NCBI RefSeq assembly: GCF_008122505.1
Contig: NZ_VSSB01000001.1
Coordinates: 790,891 to 854,890 of the forward strand
Direction of reading: 5' to 3'
From: Agromyces mariniharenae
GTDB taxonomy: Bacteria > Actinomycetota > Actinomycetes > Actinomycetales > Microbacteriaceae
DNA length: 64,000 nucleotides
Shown here: one piece after another, positions 34,214-45,113 of the stretch
Position numbering within the stretch: the stretch's first letter is position 1
Layout: the number at the start of each line of letters is the position of its first letter
Translations under genes and position numbers: made by a program
Notes under the pieces: generated by a model
Seen by the model: the letters and a program-made list of their open reading frames with translations, nothing else
Databases searched by the model: none
What the model was told of the DNA's origin: nothing

Positions 34214-35061
34214 CGTCGAACCTCTCGTGAAGGGATGCGCTGAAGGGGGACGGGTGGTGGGGCGTCGTGAGCGGTTCCTGGAACGGGTGCGGGCAACCGG
34301 AAGCGGTCATGGCGGACCATCCAGAGGATGCGCGCGAACAGCACGGGCAGCGTCACCAGCAGGAACAACTGCGGCCGGGTCAGGTCCATCCACGCCACCT
34401 CGTTGCCGCGAACGAACTCCACGATGAAGCGGAGCACGCCGTACGCGGCGATGTAGAGGGTGAGGGTCTCCCCCGCGGCGATCGGGCGGTGCCGCAGCCA
34501 GAACCAGAGCAGCGCGAACGCGAGCGCATGGAACGCGATCTCGTAGACAAAGCTCGGATGCAGCGGCACCCCGGCCGGCCCGCCCGTGTATGCCGCCGCA
34601 TCCGCGTCGAGCACGATGCCCCATCCAGCGCCTGTCGGCGTGCCGGGCTTCTCGGTGAGGAGGCATCCGATCCGGCCGATAGCCATCGCGACCGCGACGG
34701 CCGGAGCGAACAGGTCGCCCGTGCGGTCGGGGTAGCGGACGATGCGCTTGGCGACGTGCACTCCCAGCCAAGCACCGACGAGCGCCGAGAGCATCGAAGC
34801 GTTGCCGTAGGCGAGTTGGTCGATGAGGCTCAGGTTGTGTGTCGGGTCGAGGTGCTGCGCCCACGTGCCGAGCCGCGCCAGGACGGCCGCGCCCGCAAGT
34901 GCCCCCAGCATGACGTACCAGACCCGGTCGTCTGATACGCCGCGACGGCGCTTCTCGAAGACGAACACGACACCGCCGGCCAGCAGCCCGAGCGCGACGA
35001 ACGCGGAGTGCGTGTCGATCGGTGGCAACCAACCGGCGAGATCCTGCAGCGTCGGGAACAT
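34210..35061 (-). CDS. Lgt homologue with degenerate active site
   Basis: The 283-residue membrane protein has about seven helices and clear similarity to prolipoprotein diacylglyceryl transferase. It has the GRIGCLLTEKPG motif at 129-140 where Lgt has GRxxNFxNxExxG, and HPSFVYE at 168-174 where Lgt has HPTxLYE. The Lgt SFHGG motif is replaced by SMLSALVG (89-96) and the conserved Asn residues of the signature are Cys and Thr. So the phosphatidylglycerol fold is kept but the transferase chemistry is probably changed or lost. Its neighbours are a radical SAM gene and a small membrane protein, 2 nt and 4-nt-overlap spacing, suggesting a membrane-lipid substrate. Confidence 0.75.
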   Translation of the reverse strand: MFPTLQDLAGWLPPIDTHSAFVALGLLAGGVVFVFEKRRRGVSDDRVWYVMLGALAGAAVLARLGTWAQHLDPTHNLSLIDQLAYGNASMLSALVGAWLGVHVAKRIVRYPDRTGDLFAPAVAVAMAIGRIGCLLTEKPGTPTGAGWGIVLDADAAAYTGGPAGVPLHPSFVYEIAFHALAFALLWFWLRHRPIAAGETLTLYIAAYGVLRFIVEFVRGNEVAWMDLTRPQLFLLVTLPVLFARILWMVRHDRFRLPAPVPGTAHDAPPPVPLQRIPSREVRR

Positions 35062-35063
35062 GA

Positions 35064-35375
35064 TCAGCCCAGCACGTGGATCCAGAGCGCGATCCAGAAC
35101 GGGATCGCAACGGCCGACGCGACGGCGAGCACCGTCAGGTAGGCGAGCACGAGGCGGGTGTCGCCGAGCTTGCAATGGGACCGCAGCAGCCCGGCGCGGC
35201 GCGCCCGGGCATAGCCGGCGATCGCGATGACGCTGAATGCGAGCACGGCCACGGGCCCGAGCACGCACGCGATCAGCGCGACCGTCGTGAAGACGCACAG
35301 CCGCAGCGGGTCGAACGGCGGCGCCGGGTCGCCGACCGACTCGTCGTAGCGATTGAGGTCCGCATACCCGCTCAT
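35064..35375 (-). CDS. Small two/three-helix membrane protein in radical SAM operon
   Basis: The 103-residue product starts MSGYADLNRYDESVGDPAPP and has hydrophobic helices at about 26-55 and 75-102 with a basic loop between (RARRAGLLRSHCKLGDTR). The layout resembles DUF4190-like proteins but lacks a firm motif. The start overlaps the radical SAM stop (ATGA), and its stop is 2 nt before the Lgt-like ATG. It probably anchors or assists its neighbours. Confidence 0.7.
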   Translation of the reverse strand: MSGYADLNRYDESVGDPAPPFDPLRLCVFTTVALIACVLGPVAVLAFSVIAIAGYARARRAGLLRSHCKLGDTRLVLAYLTVLAVASAVAIPFWIALWIHVLG

Positions 35376-37006
35376 GCGACGGTCACCGGCAACTGGGTGC
35401 GCCCTGTGGCGCGCACCGGGCTGAGGCGCTCGGGTTGCACCTGCGTGCCGGTCGCGGTCGAGAGGCGCGTCCGGCTGAGCGGTGCCCAGGCCTGCACGGC
35501 GCAGAACGGGGCGCACTGGTGCGCGTCGGTCGTCTCGTTGACCGTGGCGACGTGCACGCAGCACTGGGTGAGGCGCTCCTCGATCATCGTGTTGATGTCC
35601 ATGAACGGCTTCACCGTGATGCGCAGGACGCGCTCGCCCAGCATGTTCCGCAGTCGCTGGTGCTGGCCGGGAAGCTGCGACGCGGCGAGCGTCGCCAGCG
35701 TGCCGATGCCCAGGTCGCAGGCCTGGCAGATGTCGCGCCAGATGTCGGACATCGATGGATGCGACAGCGACGACTGCTCGCTCAGCAGGTCGAGGAGAGA
35801 GCTCTTCACGACCTCGCGTATCCGCTTGTTGACCTGTGAGTCGGCGATCCGGTTCGCGATCAGGTCGGGTTCGAGGTCGAGGAACTCCTTGAGCCGGTCG
35901 TGCCCGATCAGTCCGACCAGCGACTTCCAGTCGCCGGAGTCGTCCTTGAGCAGGTAGCCGACCGAGCAGCAGTGCGGATGGCTGCACGGCAGTGCGGTGA
36001 GGTCGTGCCAGTTCACCTCGCCGTCGGTCTGCGGGCCGAGGCGCGCGAGCACGCCCGTGTGGGTGAGGCGGTCGGTGGGATCGATCCCCGCCGAGCGGCC
36101 CGATCCGAACACCGGCTGGATCGTGACGCCGCCGACGAACGGCGTCGCCATGGCTCGGTGGATGACCGCCCCGATCTCGCCGTCGTTGACCCCGAGTGCG
36201 GCGGTCATGGTCAGGGTGGTGAAGACCCCGGCTGCCGAGAGCCGCTCGATCGCGCGCTCCTTGAAGCGGCGGATGTCGGCACCGCGGTGGTACGCCGACG
36301 CCTCCTTCGACTCGCCGTCGTACTGCAGATACACCTCGACGCGCTGGCGGTGCTTCTTGAGCACCTCGACGAATGCGTCGTCCTGGGCGATCCGCAGCCC
36401 GTTCGAGTTGAGCAGGATGCGCACGACCGGCCGGGCGACGAGGTGCTCGAGAAGCTGCTCGAGCCAGGGATAGAGCGTCGGCTCGCCGCCCGAGAGCATC
36501 AGCACGTCGATGCGATTGTTCTCGCGCGCGAGACGCGCGTCCACCGACGCCAGGACCTGGGCGAGCGGTGCGATCGCGGATGCGGCAGGGCTCGACTCGG
36601 CGAAGCACGTCGGGCACCGCAGGTTGCAGTGGTCGGTGATGTCCTGCAACAGGATGCACGTGTGCTGGGTCTGCATCTGCGGCAGGCCGTCCTCGTACGC
36701 CGACGGCACCGGCTTGAAGTTGCCGATCGTGTCGGGCGAGTGCACCTTCGTCGGCGCAGTCCACTGCTCCAAGTACGTCAGGATCTCGGCCGACTCGTCG
36801 TACATCGTGCTGATCATGCCGTGGTCGGGGCATCCGCGCTCGAGCCAGACCCGGCCATCGCGGTCGGCGAGCCAACCGGAGAGCCGTCGCACCTCCGACA
36901 GCGGGCGATCCGGATCCTCATCGTGGCAGCGCGGGCAGAACGCGTTGACGTAGCGATGGATGCGGTAATCGCGCAGCGGCATCCCGGCACCTGCGGCCTG
37001 TTTCAT
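35372..37006 (-). CDS. Radical SAM enzyme, Tes/MJ0619-like
   Basis: The 544-residue protein has N-terminal metal-type cysteines (C24, C27 in FCPRCHDED; C59, H62 in RGCPDHG), the radical SAM CX3CX2C at 127/131/134 in DHCNLRCPTC, and SGGEPTLYPWLEQL. The C-terminus has FMDINTMIEERLTQCCVHV and QCAPFCAVQAW, a cysteine-rich tail. This three-part layout is that of the MJ0619/tetraether synthase (Tes) group, some of which join lipid chains by C-C bonds. No lipid role is shown for this branch; assignment to Tes-like is from motif memory. It heads the operon; TAGTGT before the ATG may be a -10 of a near-leaderless mRNA. Confidence 0.8.
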   Translation of the reverse strand: MKQAAGAGMPLRDYRIHRYVNAFCPRCHDEDPDRPLSEVRRLSGWLADRDGRVWLERGCPDHGMISTMYDESAEILTYLEQWTAPTKVHSPDTIGNFKPVPSAYEDGLPQMQTQHTCILLQDITDHCNLRCPTCFAESSPAASAIAPLAQVLASVDARLARENNRIDVLMLSGGEPTLYPWLEQLLEHLVARPVVRILLNSNGLRIAQDDAFVEVLKKHRQRVEVYLQYDGESKEASAYHRGADIRRFKERAIERLSAAGVFTTLTMTAALGVNDGEIGAVIHRAMATPFVGGVTIQPVFGSGRSAGIDPTDRLTHTGVLARLGPQTDGEVNWHDLTALPCSHPHCCSVGYLLKDDSGDWKSLVGLIGHDRLKEFLDLEPDLIANRIADSQVNKRIREVVKSSLLDLLSEQSSLSHPSMSDIWRDICQACDLGIGTLATLAASQLPGQHQRLRNMLGERVLRITVKPFMDINTMIEERLTQCCVHVATVNETTDAHQCAPFCAVQAWAPLSRTRLSTATGTQVQPERLSPVRATGRTQLPVTVA

Positions 37007-37157
37007 GCGCTCACACTAGGGCGCGTCGAGGGTGTGGTCGGTGAGTCCTGGGTACGTGTCGCGCGATGTGATGTCCGATCAGGTCTGGGCCGTGATCGGC
37101 CCGGCCACAGGCCAACGAGCGGCCCCGCACCCGCGCTCCGCGAATTGGGGGACAAGC

Positions 37158-37193
37158 GAAGACCCGGCCGCTCCAAGGAGCGACCGGGCCTTC
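37158..37193. terminator. Strong hairpin downstream of clp gene
   Basis: GAAGACCCGGCCGCTCC pairs with GGAGCGACCGGGCCTTC around an AA loop, with two mismatches/wobbles over 17 bp. It lies 55 nt past the clp stop and between it and the upstream flank of the radical SAM gene. Confidence 0.8.
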
Positions 37194-37201
37194 GCGCGGG
37201 G

Positions 37202-37245
37202 GATCTCGATACGCGTCGCCTTCGGCGGCGCTACTCGACCACCGG
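37202..37245 (+). repeat. REP-like palindromic element, copy A
   Basis: The element reads CTCGATACGCGTCGCC, a TTCG loop, then GGCGGCGCTACTCGACC and CACCGG. It ends 3 nt before the clp stop codon. A second copy lies in inverted orientation inside the clp coding region at 39275-39318. Confidence 0.7.
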
Positions 37246-37247
37246 CA

Positions 37248-39863
<2,616 letters not shown>

Positions 39864-39880
39864 CTAGTCCTCCTGGGGAA

Positions 39881-39901
39881 CTTGAGTTGGGTACGCTCAA
39901 G
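39881..39901. promoter_or_regulatory. HAIR element (HspR operator)
   Basis: CTTGAGT-N7-GCTCAAG matches the HspR-associated inverted repeat CTTGAGT-N7-ACTCAAG with one mismatch. It lies 18 nt upstream of the clp start, in position to repress it. AACTTGAG...CTCAAGTT extends the dyad to 39879-39903. Confidence 0.85.
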
Positions 39902-39903
39902 TT

Positions 39904-40234
39904 CAACGCGGTGGGGGCGTGGGTATTCCCGCGATTGGACTCGTTATTCAGACGAGGCGGACCACAAATCGCGACCACCTGAGCTTGCGACACCTGGCGG
40001 AAGACTACGTGGCGATGTCTGGCGTCAACTCCGGCAACCACGTAGCCAGCCGACTGCCCGGGCCGACCGGCTTGCGAACGTCCGATGACGGACCCTCGCG
40101 AGACGTCCGTACCTCCAGCTGGTTGACGAGCGGGCGGCTGAACCCGATCACTACGCCGGCGGGCCGGCCGGGATTCGTGTCGTCACCGAAAGTGAGCGGA
40201 CCTTCCCGGGGCTACGGAAATCCGGCTCTTCGTT
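39904..40234. other. Non-coding gap between clp promoter and ISL3 remnant
   Basis: No credible gene is visible. Short frames on both strands have no recognisable domain and no ribosome site. The last part (about 40200-40230, around GGCTCTTCG) may include the decayed end of the ISL3 element. Confidence 0.5.
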
Positions 40235-41100
40235 ATGAAGCGGGGCGCGGGTCTGGTTCGCCAGGGCTTGTGCCTGCCAGCGGCGAGCAGGATGCGTAGT
40301 TGGTGGAGTTGGGAAACGGTGCGCGAGCCTGAGGATCTTCTCGACGATGAGGTCGATGGCCTCGGTGCCGCCGTTGTTGGCCCCGCCGGTGTCGAAGTAG
40401 GCCAGGAACTGGGTCCGCCAAGCCCGCAGGCTCCGGCCGAGCCGGGCGACCTCGTGTACAGGGAAGGTGTGGAACGACTCGAGGATCTTCTCCGCGTCCC
40501 CTCGCCCGTCGACAGGCTGGTCGTGGCGGTAGACCGCACGGAGCTGCCGGTAGCACTGCCCGCGACGGTGACGTGCCAGTCCGGTCACCCGAGTGCAGGA
40601 ACGCGTCGATCTTCGCGAGCTGCCGTTCAGTCAGGTGCCCGATACCGTGCCTCAGCAACCCGCGGATCCTGCACAGCGGGTCGTCCGTGTGCGCCGCGTG
40701 TCCCAACGTTTGCTGCTGCATGCGTTGACGGGCCTTCGCGAGCACCTTCACGCTGAGCCGGACCACTTGGAACGCGCCCAGCACGACGACAGCGTCGGGC
40801 AGCTCGTCCCGGTCCCGGATCGCATTCGCGTACCCGCGGAACGGATCCAGCGCAGCATGCTAGACGGCTGGCGTGAAGCCTGCGGGCGCGCTGCGAAGCC
40901 ACGCCGCGTACGCGCTACCGGACCGGCCGGGCACCACATCCAGCAACCTCGCCCCGGACCCGCCCGTCGCCATCGTGTGTCAGGCCCACCATCGAGGTGA
41001 CCGCCCGGTCTTGGCCACGACGGGACGGCTTCCAGATGTGCTCGTCCAGCGTCTTGTACGGTATGCCCAATGCTCGATGCCGTGTTGGGTGCACCGGCAC
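40235..41100 (-). pseudogene. ISL3-family transposase remnant
   Basis: Fragments of one protein occur in several frames on the minus strand: IPYKTLDEHIWKPSRRGQDR and TSMVGLTHDGDGRVRGEV near 40915-41100, then FQVVRLSVKVLAKARQRMQQ and QTLGHAAHTDDPLCRIRGLL (about 40570-40780), then LRAWRTQFLAYFDTGGANNG and GTEAIDLIVEKILRLAHRF (about 40300-40450). Together they match the catalytic and C-terminal parts of ISL3 transposases (the DDE core and the TGGxxNGGTEAIN motif). The N-terminal zinc-ribbon/HTH is missing and at least two frameshifts separate the parts. It borders the low-GC island at its left edge. Confidence 0.85.
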
Positions 41101-41128
41101 GAGTCATGGCAGCGACTTTGGGGGACGG

Positions 41129-42688
41129 ATGAAGTATCGGAACGCCACCCATGCATTTGTTTCCGAGCTGGCTCAGTTACGAGAACGTGGACAAGTCGTC
41201 GAAGTGCGCGGGGCTACCACTACGGAGTTACTGAGCCGTCTTGTTGTTCTGGAACGGCCGACGGAACGATTCATCACCGTTCCGGGTCGCCGCAACGATC
41301 CCTGGGCCACCGTAGCTGAGACAATGTGGGTAATTGCTGGCCGTGAAGATGTGGCCTATCTCGAACGTTATCTGCCGCGCGCCCCGGACTATTCGGACGA
41401 TGGGCAGGTTTGGCGAGGTGCGTATGGACCTCGCATCCGCGATTGGGCCGGAACTGACCAAGTGGATGAGGTCCGGCAACTCTTGCTCAATGACCCGCTG
41501 ACGCGGCGTGCTGTAATCAACATCTTCGACCCCGCCCGTGACTTTATCGAGACTCGCGACGTTCCTTGCAACAACTGGATTCATTTCATCCAGCGGGACG
41601 GGCGCCTCGACATGAACGTGGCGATTCGATCGAACGACATCGTGTGGGGATTCTCGGGAATTAACACGTTTGAATGGAGTGTCCTCCACGAGATGATGGC
41701 CTACTGGACGGGCTTTGGCGTCGGCCATTGCTCGTACTTCATTTCGTCACTTCATTTCTACAATGATCGGCTGAATCAGGTGGATCGAACGCTGTCTGGC
41801 TTTTCCGGAGGGTCTGGTTACGAAGCGGGATGGGTCGCTCCGTCATTTATCACGGCTTGGGAAGATTTCCCAATGGTCATGCAGGAGTGGTTTCGGATCG
41901 AGCATGAGCTCGCGAGCGGGGCCGACGCTGCCGCAGCGATCACCCAGTTTCCGGACCCACTGCTGAGGCATTTCCTCGAGCTGCTGCGCATCAAGTGGCT
42001 TCAGCGAGGTGACGTCAACGACGGAGCCCTGATGACGGAGGTCGAGAATCTCGGCCGAACCGACGGCGCGTTCGCCCTCCGCGAGTTGTTGTTTCGCGAC
42101 TCTGCGTTGATCGCCAATGCAGGAACAGCCCACGGGGCTGACGAGCTGCGTGACGATATCTCCAGGCTCCACCGCATGAAGGACGCTGCATACGGTGACG
42201 CTTGGAAGCGGCGCGGCGAGCTGATCAGCATCGCGTCAAACTTGGCCAGGAAGGCCGATCGAATCGGGAGCGTAACTGCCGGTGCTCCCGCAGGCTCAGA
42301 GTCGTTGCTCGATACGGCCGTCGACCTGCTTGTCTACGCTCTAAAGTATCAGCTCTTCATCATGGAGCATGATTCAGAGCTGGCGGCCCACACACTCGGG
42401 ACGTCAGGGCTTCCGTTCAGTGACGGCACTCGGTGGTTCGACGCCCTGCTCTGGCACCTCGATTTCGATGTGCAGGTTGGGAGCGTCGAGCAAGAGGCTG
42501 TACAAACGGTCACAGCGTTCAATCGACTTGACGAGCTGCTTCAAGACACACCCGAAGGACCGTGGGCGACCAAGCAGGTCCTTGCCGAGCACCTGACGGT
42601 GAGCGCATTGCGGTTGGTCCATGCCGTCGCCGCCGTCGATTGGGGTGCCCGCTCGGCGCTTCGCCGCGAGGCAAGGGGCGAGCGATGA
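41129..42688 (+). CDS. Thymidylate synthase-like enzyme fused to Nmad1 (DUF1599) domain
   Basis: The 519-residue protein starts at the ATG at 41129 after GGGGGACGG. Residues 1-250 are a thymidylate synthase fold: catalytic C147 in DVPCNNWIHF, RSND at 167-170, N179 in GINTFEWSVL (the position that selects uracil over cytosine in TS), and SLHFY at 207-211. Residues about 345-415 (KDAAYGDAWKRR, then SLLDTAVDLLVYALKYQLF) match Nmad1/DUF1599, an all-alpha domain linked to nucleotide modification systems. So it probably adds a one-carbon group to a dUMP-like base and does not replace housekeeping ThyA. It overlaps the next gene by 4 nt. Confidence 0.78.
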   Translation: MKYRNATHAFVSELAQLRERGQVVEVRGATTTELLSRLVVLERPTERFITVPGRRNDPWATVAETMWVIAGREDVAYLERYLPRAPDYSDDGQVWRGAYGPRIRDWAGTDQVDEVRQLLLNDPLTRRAVINIFDPARDFIETRDVPCNNWIHFIQRDGRLDMNVAIRSNDIVWGFSGINTFEWSVLHEMMAYWTGFGVGHCSYFISSLHFYNDRLNQVDRTLSGFSGGSGYEAGWVAPSFITAWEDFPMVMQEWFRIEHELASGADAAAAITQFPDPLLRHFLELLRIKWLQRGDVNDGALMTEVENLGRTDGAFALRELLFRDSALIANAGTAHGADELRDDISRLHRMKDAAYGDAWKRRGELISIASNLARKADRIGSVTAGAPAGSESLLDTAVDLLVYALKYQLFIMEHDSELAAHTLGTSGLPFSDGTRWFDALLWHLDFDVQVGSVEQEAVQTVTAFNRLDELLQDTPEGPWATKQVLAEHLTVSALRLVHAVAAVDWGARSALRREARGER

Positions 42689-43635
42689 ACGATACGAGCG
42701 CCAAACTCCTGGACGATGTCGCCGCGCTGGTCGAGGGCGGCGAGACATCGTTTGGTCTCGTCGGCGACGCGACCATCTCTCTTCCGGTGTCGAGGTGGTT
42801 TCGTGAGAACGCACCCGGCTGCTCACTCGACGCCTTCGGCCTCGCAGCCGCAACCGCTCTGGGTTTGGCGTCTCACCGGTACGCGGAGCTTGAGGTCATC
42901 CGACCAGCGAACCTCATCGTCGCGGCCGATGCAGACAAGGAGCTGGTGATCCGACACTGCCTCCCGTTCATCGACTACGTCCCCCGACTGCTTGTGGCGG
43001 GCTATGGTCACTACCAATTCCACGACCAGCGTTTCGAGGCGATCCGATCAAGCCTGATGGTACCTTCGCTCGCGAACGGCTACCCGAACACACTCGTGCA
43101 CCTTTACCAGTGCATGGTGAATGCTGCACGCCTCGGTCTACAGGGCTCGGTCGTCGAGTTCGGTACGTACAAGGGCGGGACAACACGATTCCTCGCTGAA
43201 ACAGTCCGCGAGCTCCACCAGCAATGGCGCGTGGTCAGCCTCGACAGCTTCGACGGCTTTCCACCGCGGCGCTCGCCACTCGACATGTACGACCATCCAG
43301 GGGCAGAGTTCCGCGACCTCGCGGCGGTTGAGCGCTATCTTGAGTCCTGTGGCGTCGACCTCCTCGCCGGAGACATCGTCCTCACGGCCCGCCAAGTGGC
43401 CGGGCGGCCGGTGGTGCTCGCCTTCATCGACACCGACAACTACAGCGCTGCGACCGCGGCACTGGACGCCATACAGGATCACGTCGTACCCGGAGGCGCG
43501 ATCGTCTTCGATCATTTCACTGGCGTCGACCGCTTCCGATACACCCTCGGCGAGAGAATGGCCGCGGCGCGATTACTTGACGATTCACGCTATTTCAATT
43601 TGCACGCAACAGGCGTATTTCATAGGCAGAAGTAA
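42685..43635 (+). CDS. TylF/MycF-type SAM-dependent methyltransferase
   Basis: The 316-residue protein has an unassigned N-terminal region (1-120), then a class I methyltransferase of the TylF group: VVEFGTYKGGTTRFLAETVR (158-177), VSLDSFDGFPPRRSPLDMYD, VLAFIDTDNYSAATAALD and VPGGAIVFDHF. TylF enzymes methylate sugar hydroxyls and need Mg2+ (the D pairs are visible). Here it is translationally coupled (ATGA) to the TS-Nmad1 gene, so the substrate may be a modified nucleoside or a group attached to it. Codon use is more A/T-rich than the flanking chromosome. Confidence 0.78.
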   Translation: MNDTSAKLLDDVAALVEGGETSFGLVGDATISLPVSRWFRENAPGCSLDAFGLAAATALGLASHRYAELEVIRPANLIVAADADKELVIRHCLPFIDYVPRLLVAGYGHYQFHDQRFEAIRSSLMVPSLANGYPNTLVHLYQCMVNAARLGLQGSVVEFGTYKGGTTRFLAETVRELHQQWRVVSLDSFDGFPPRRSPLDMYDHPGAEFRDLAAVERYLESCGVDLLAGDIVLTARQVAGRPVVLAFIDTDNYSAATAALDAIQDHVVPGGAIVFDHFTGVDRFRYTLGERMAAARLLDDSRYFNLHATGVFHRQK

Positions 43636-43652
43636 ACGGAGATCCACATAGA

Positions 43653-44666
43653 ATGGCAAAGCCAAAGCCAAGACCAGGCGTGTACGATCTATATTGGCAG
43701 TTTGCGGCACGCAGGCAGCACGCATTCGAGTCGCGAATCGCAGGAAATCCTTGGCCCTGGACGTCGGATCCAATCTTGCGCGCGTACAAATTCTGCAACG
43801 TTTTCCGGGCCGCGGATCGCGTTAGTCAGTACATGATTCGAAATGTTGCATATCGCGATGACGATTCGTCAGCACAGGATCGGTTATTTCAGATCGTTGC
43901 CTTCCGAACCTTTAGCAATATCGCGACGTGGGAGTACGTGACCACTTGGCTGGAGCATTCCCCGCGCATTGACGACCTCGGTTCGGGTCAGTTTGAGGCT
44001 GCGCTCAATGCAGCACTCGAGGCCAATGGCGGCCTATACACCGGGGCGTTCATTCTCTGCGCGACTAATGCCTACGGTAGGTCCCGCAAACACCTCAACC
44101 ATGTAGAGCTCTTCCGCGACATGTTCGTGAAGCGTGACTTGGGAACGAAACTGCTCACGGCGACCTCCCTTCGAGAAATTTACGATCGTCTTCACACCTT
44201 TCCCCTCATGGGCGATTTCATGTCATACCAGACGGCAATCGATCTGAACTACTCCGACTACATCAACTTCTCAGAGGACGACTTCACGCAACCTGGGCCA
44301 GGCGCTGTTCGCGGTATCAAGAAGGTCTTCACCGACTTGGACGGGCTATCCCCGCAAGAGGTGATCATGTGGATGGTTGATCACCAGGAGGAAGAGTTCG
44401 AACGTCTCGGTCTGGAGTTCAATGGCCTCTGGGGGCGCCGGCTGCATGCCATCGACGCGCAGGGCCTCTTCTGCGAGACAGACAAGTACTGTCGCGAGGC
44501 CGTGCCAGAGCTCCGGAGTGCTCGCTCCCGCATAAAAGCGCGATTCGTGGAGTCCCCTGCCCCGATTGAGCTCTTTTTCCCACCCAAGTGGGGTCTCAAC
44601 AAACTGGTTCCGCGACAGCCTGTGCTCGGGAGCTCACGGCCGGACGCACTCATTCCGATGTTCTAG
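43653..44666 (+). CDS. HMUDK_hel / aGPT-Pplase-type base hypermodification protein
   Basis: The 337-residue protein matches the helical domain family described for 5-hmdU DNA kinases and alpha-glutamyl/putrescinyl-thymine pyrophosphorylases. Visible features are FAARRQHAFESRIAGNPWPW, TSDPILRAYKFCNVFRAADR, VSQYMIRN, then LNYSDYINFSEDDF, GPGAVRGIKKVF and FCETDKY. In phages such proteins act after a TS-like hydroxymethylase to activate or replace 5-hydroxymethyl-pyrimidines in DNA. Family assignment is from motif memory. GGAG lies 9 nt upstream. The gene ends 11 nt before a 35-bp palindrome. Confidence 0.75.
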   Translation: MAKPKPRPGVYDLYWQFAARRQHAFESRIAGNPWPWTSDPILRAYKFCNVFRAADRVSQYMIRNVAYRDDDSSAQDRLFQIVAFRTFSNIATWEYVTTWLEHSPRIDDLGSGQFEAALNAALEANGGLYTGAFILCATNAYGRSRKHLNHVELFRDMFVKRDLGTKLLTATSLREIYDRLHTFPLMGDFMSYQTAIDLNYSDYINFSEDDFTQPGPGAVRGIKKVFTDLDGLSPQEVIMWMVDHQEEEFERLGLEFNGLWGRRLHAIDAQGLFCETDKYCREAVPELRSARSRIKARFVESPAPIELFFPPKWGLNKLVPRQPVLGSSRPDALIPMF

Positions 44667-44677
44667 GTCCGGAGGGT

Positions 44678-44712
44678 TGACATCAGTGTCGGATTATCCG
44701 ACACTGATGTCA
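44678..44712. promoter_or_regulatory. 35-bp palindrome overlapping the ACP start codon
   Basis: TGACATCAGTGTCGGA (44678-44693) is perfectly mirrored by TCCGACACTGATGTCA (44697-44712) around TTA. The last base is the A of the ACP ATG. As DNA it could be the operator of the cluster's XRE repressor; as RNA it would make a 16-bp hairpin hiding the start codon. GGAGGG (44671-44676) precedes it. Confidence 0.85.
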
Positions 44713-44715
44713 TGA
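44686..44715 (+). other. Possible 9-codon leader peptide inside the palindrome
   Basis: GTG at 44686, 9 nt after GGAGGG, opens a frame VSDYPTLMS that ends in TGA at 44713-44715, overlapping the ACP ATG (ATGA). Translating it would open the hairpin and couple ribosomes into ACP. This is a suggestion from layout only. Confidence 0.35.
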
Positions 44716-45113
44716 CAGGTGAAGCCCAGAACGAGGGTCTGTTCCCTGCGGTGGCGGACATCGGATCCCCAACTCGCTCTCAGTCGTTTGACGCGCTGGG
44801 GGCACCTCTTTCGCCTGAAGCTGCACTTGCAATGACGTCTGGCGAGGTCGAGTCCGCTGTCGCGAATGTGCTCGCAGATCTCGACGGCATTGACTCTGGC
44901 ACCTTCTTCGCTGAAGCCTCTCGCACGCCCCGTGGGGACGTGGTGCTTGATTCTCCCCAGGCGGTCTTTGTGATCGCGAGGTTCAACCGGGTCTTCGGCA
45001 AGAAGAAGCTGATCAAGCTGTCGACAGTCACGGAGACCGACTGGTCGACACTCCATGCTCTTGTCGCCGTCTTAGTGCAAGCGCTGTTGGCACGACGAAA
45101 GGTTGCGGCATGA
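44712..45113 (+). CDS. Acyl/peptidyl carrier protein
   Basis: The 133-residue protein has an extra N-terminal 40 residues, then a carrier-protein four-helix core. The phosphopantetheine site is D80-S81 in GDVVLDSPQAVFVIARFN, followed by FGKKKLIKLSTVTETDWSTLHALVAVL, typical of ACP helix III/IV. An AcpS-type transferase is encoded two genes downstream, which supports the call. No ketosynthase, AT or adenylation gene is present, so the thing loaded is unknown. It overlaps the next gene by 4 nt and starts at the palindrome. Confidence 0.72.
   Translation: MTGEAQNEGLFPAVADIGSPTRSQSFDALGAPLSPEAALAMTSGEVESAVANVLADLDGIDSGTFFAEASRTPRGDVVLDSPQAVFVIARFNRVFGKKKLIKLSTVTETDWSTLHALVAVLVQALLARRKVAA

Noticed and set aside
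34210..35061. Functional lgt
   Set aside because: HGG and the conserved Asn residues of the Lgt signature are missing; no lipoprotein-processing genes are adjacent.
41129..42688. Housekeeping thymidylate synthase thyA
   Set aside because: Nearly twice the usual length, with a Nmad1-like extension, altered PPCHxxxQF motif and an accessory-island context.
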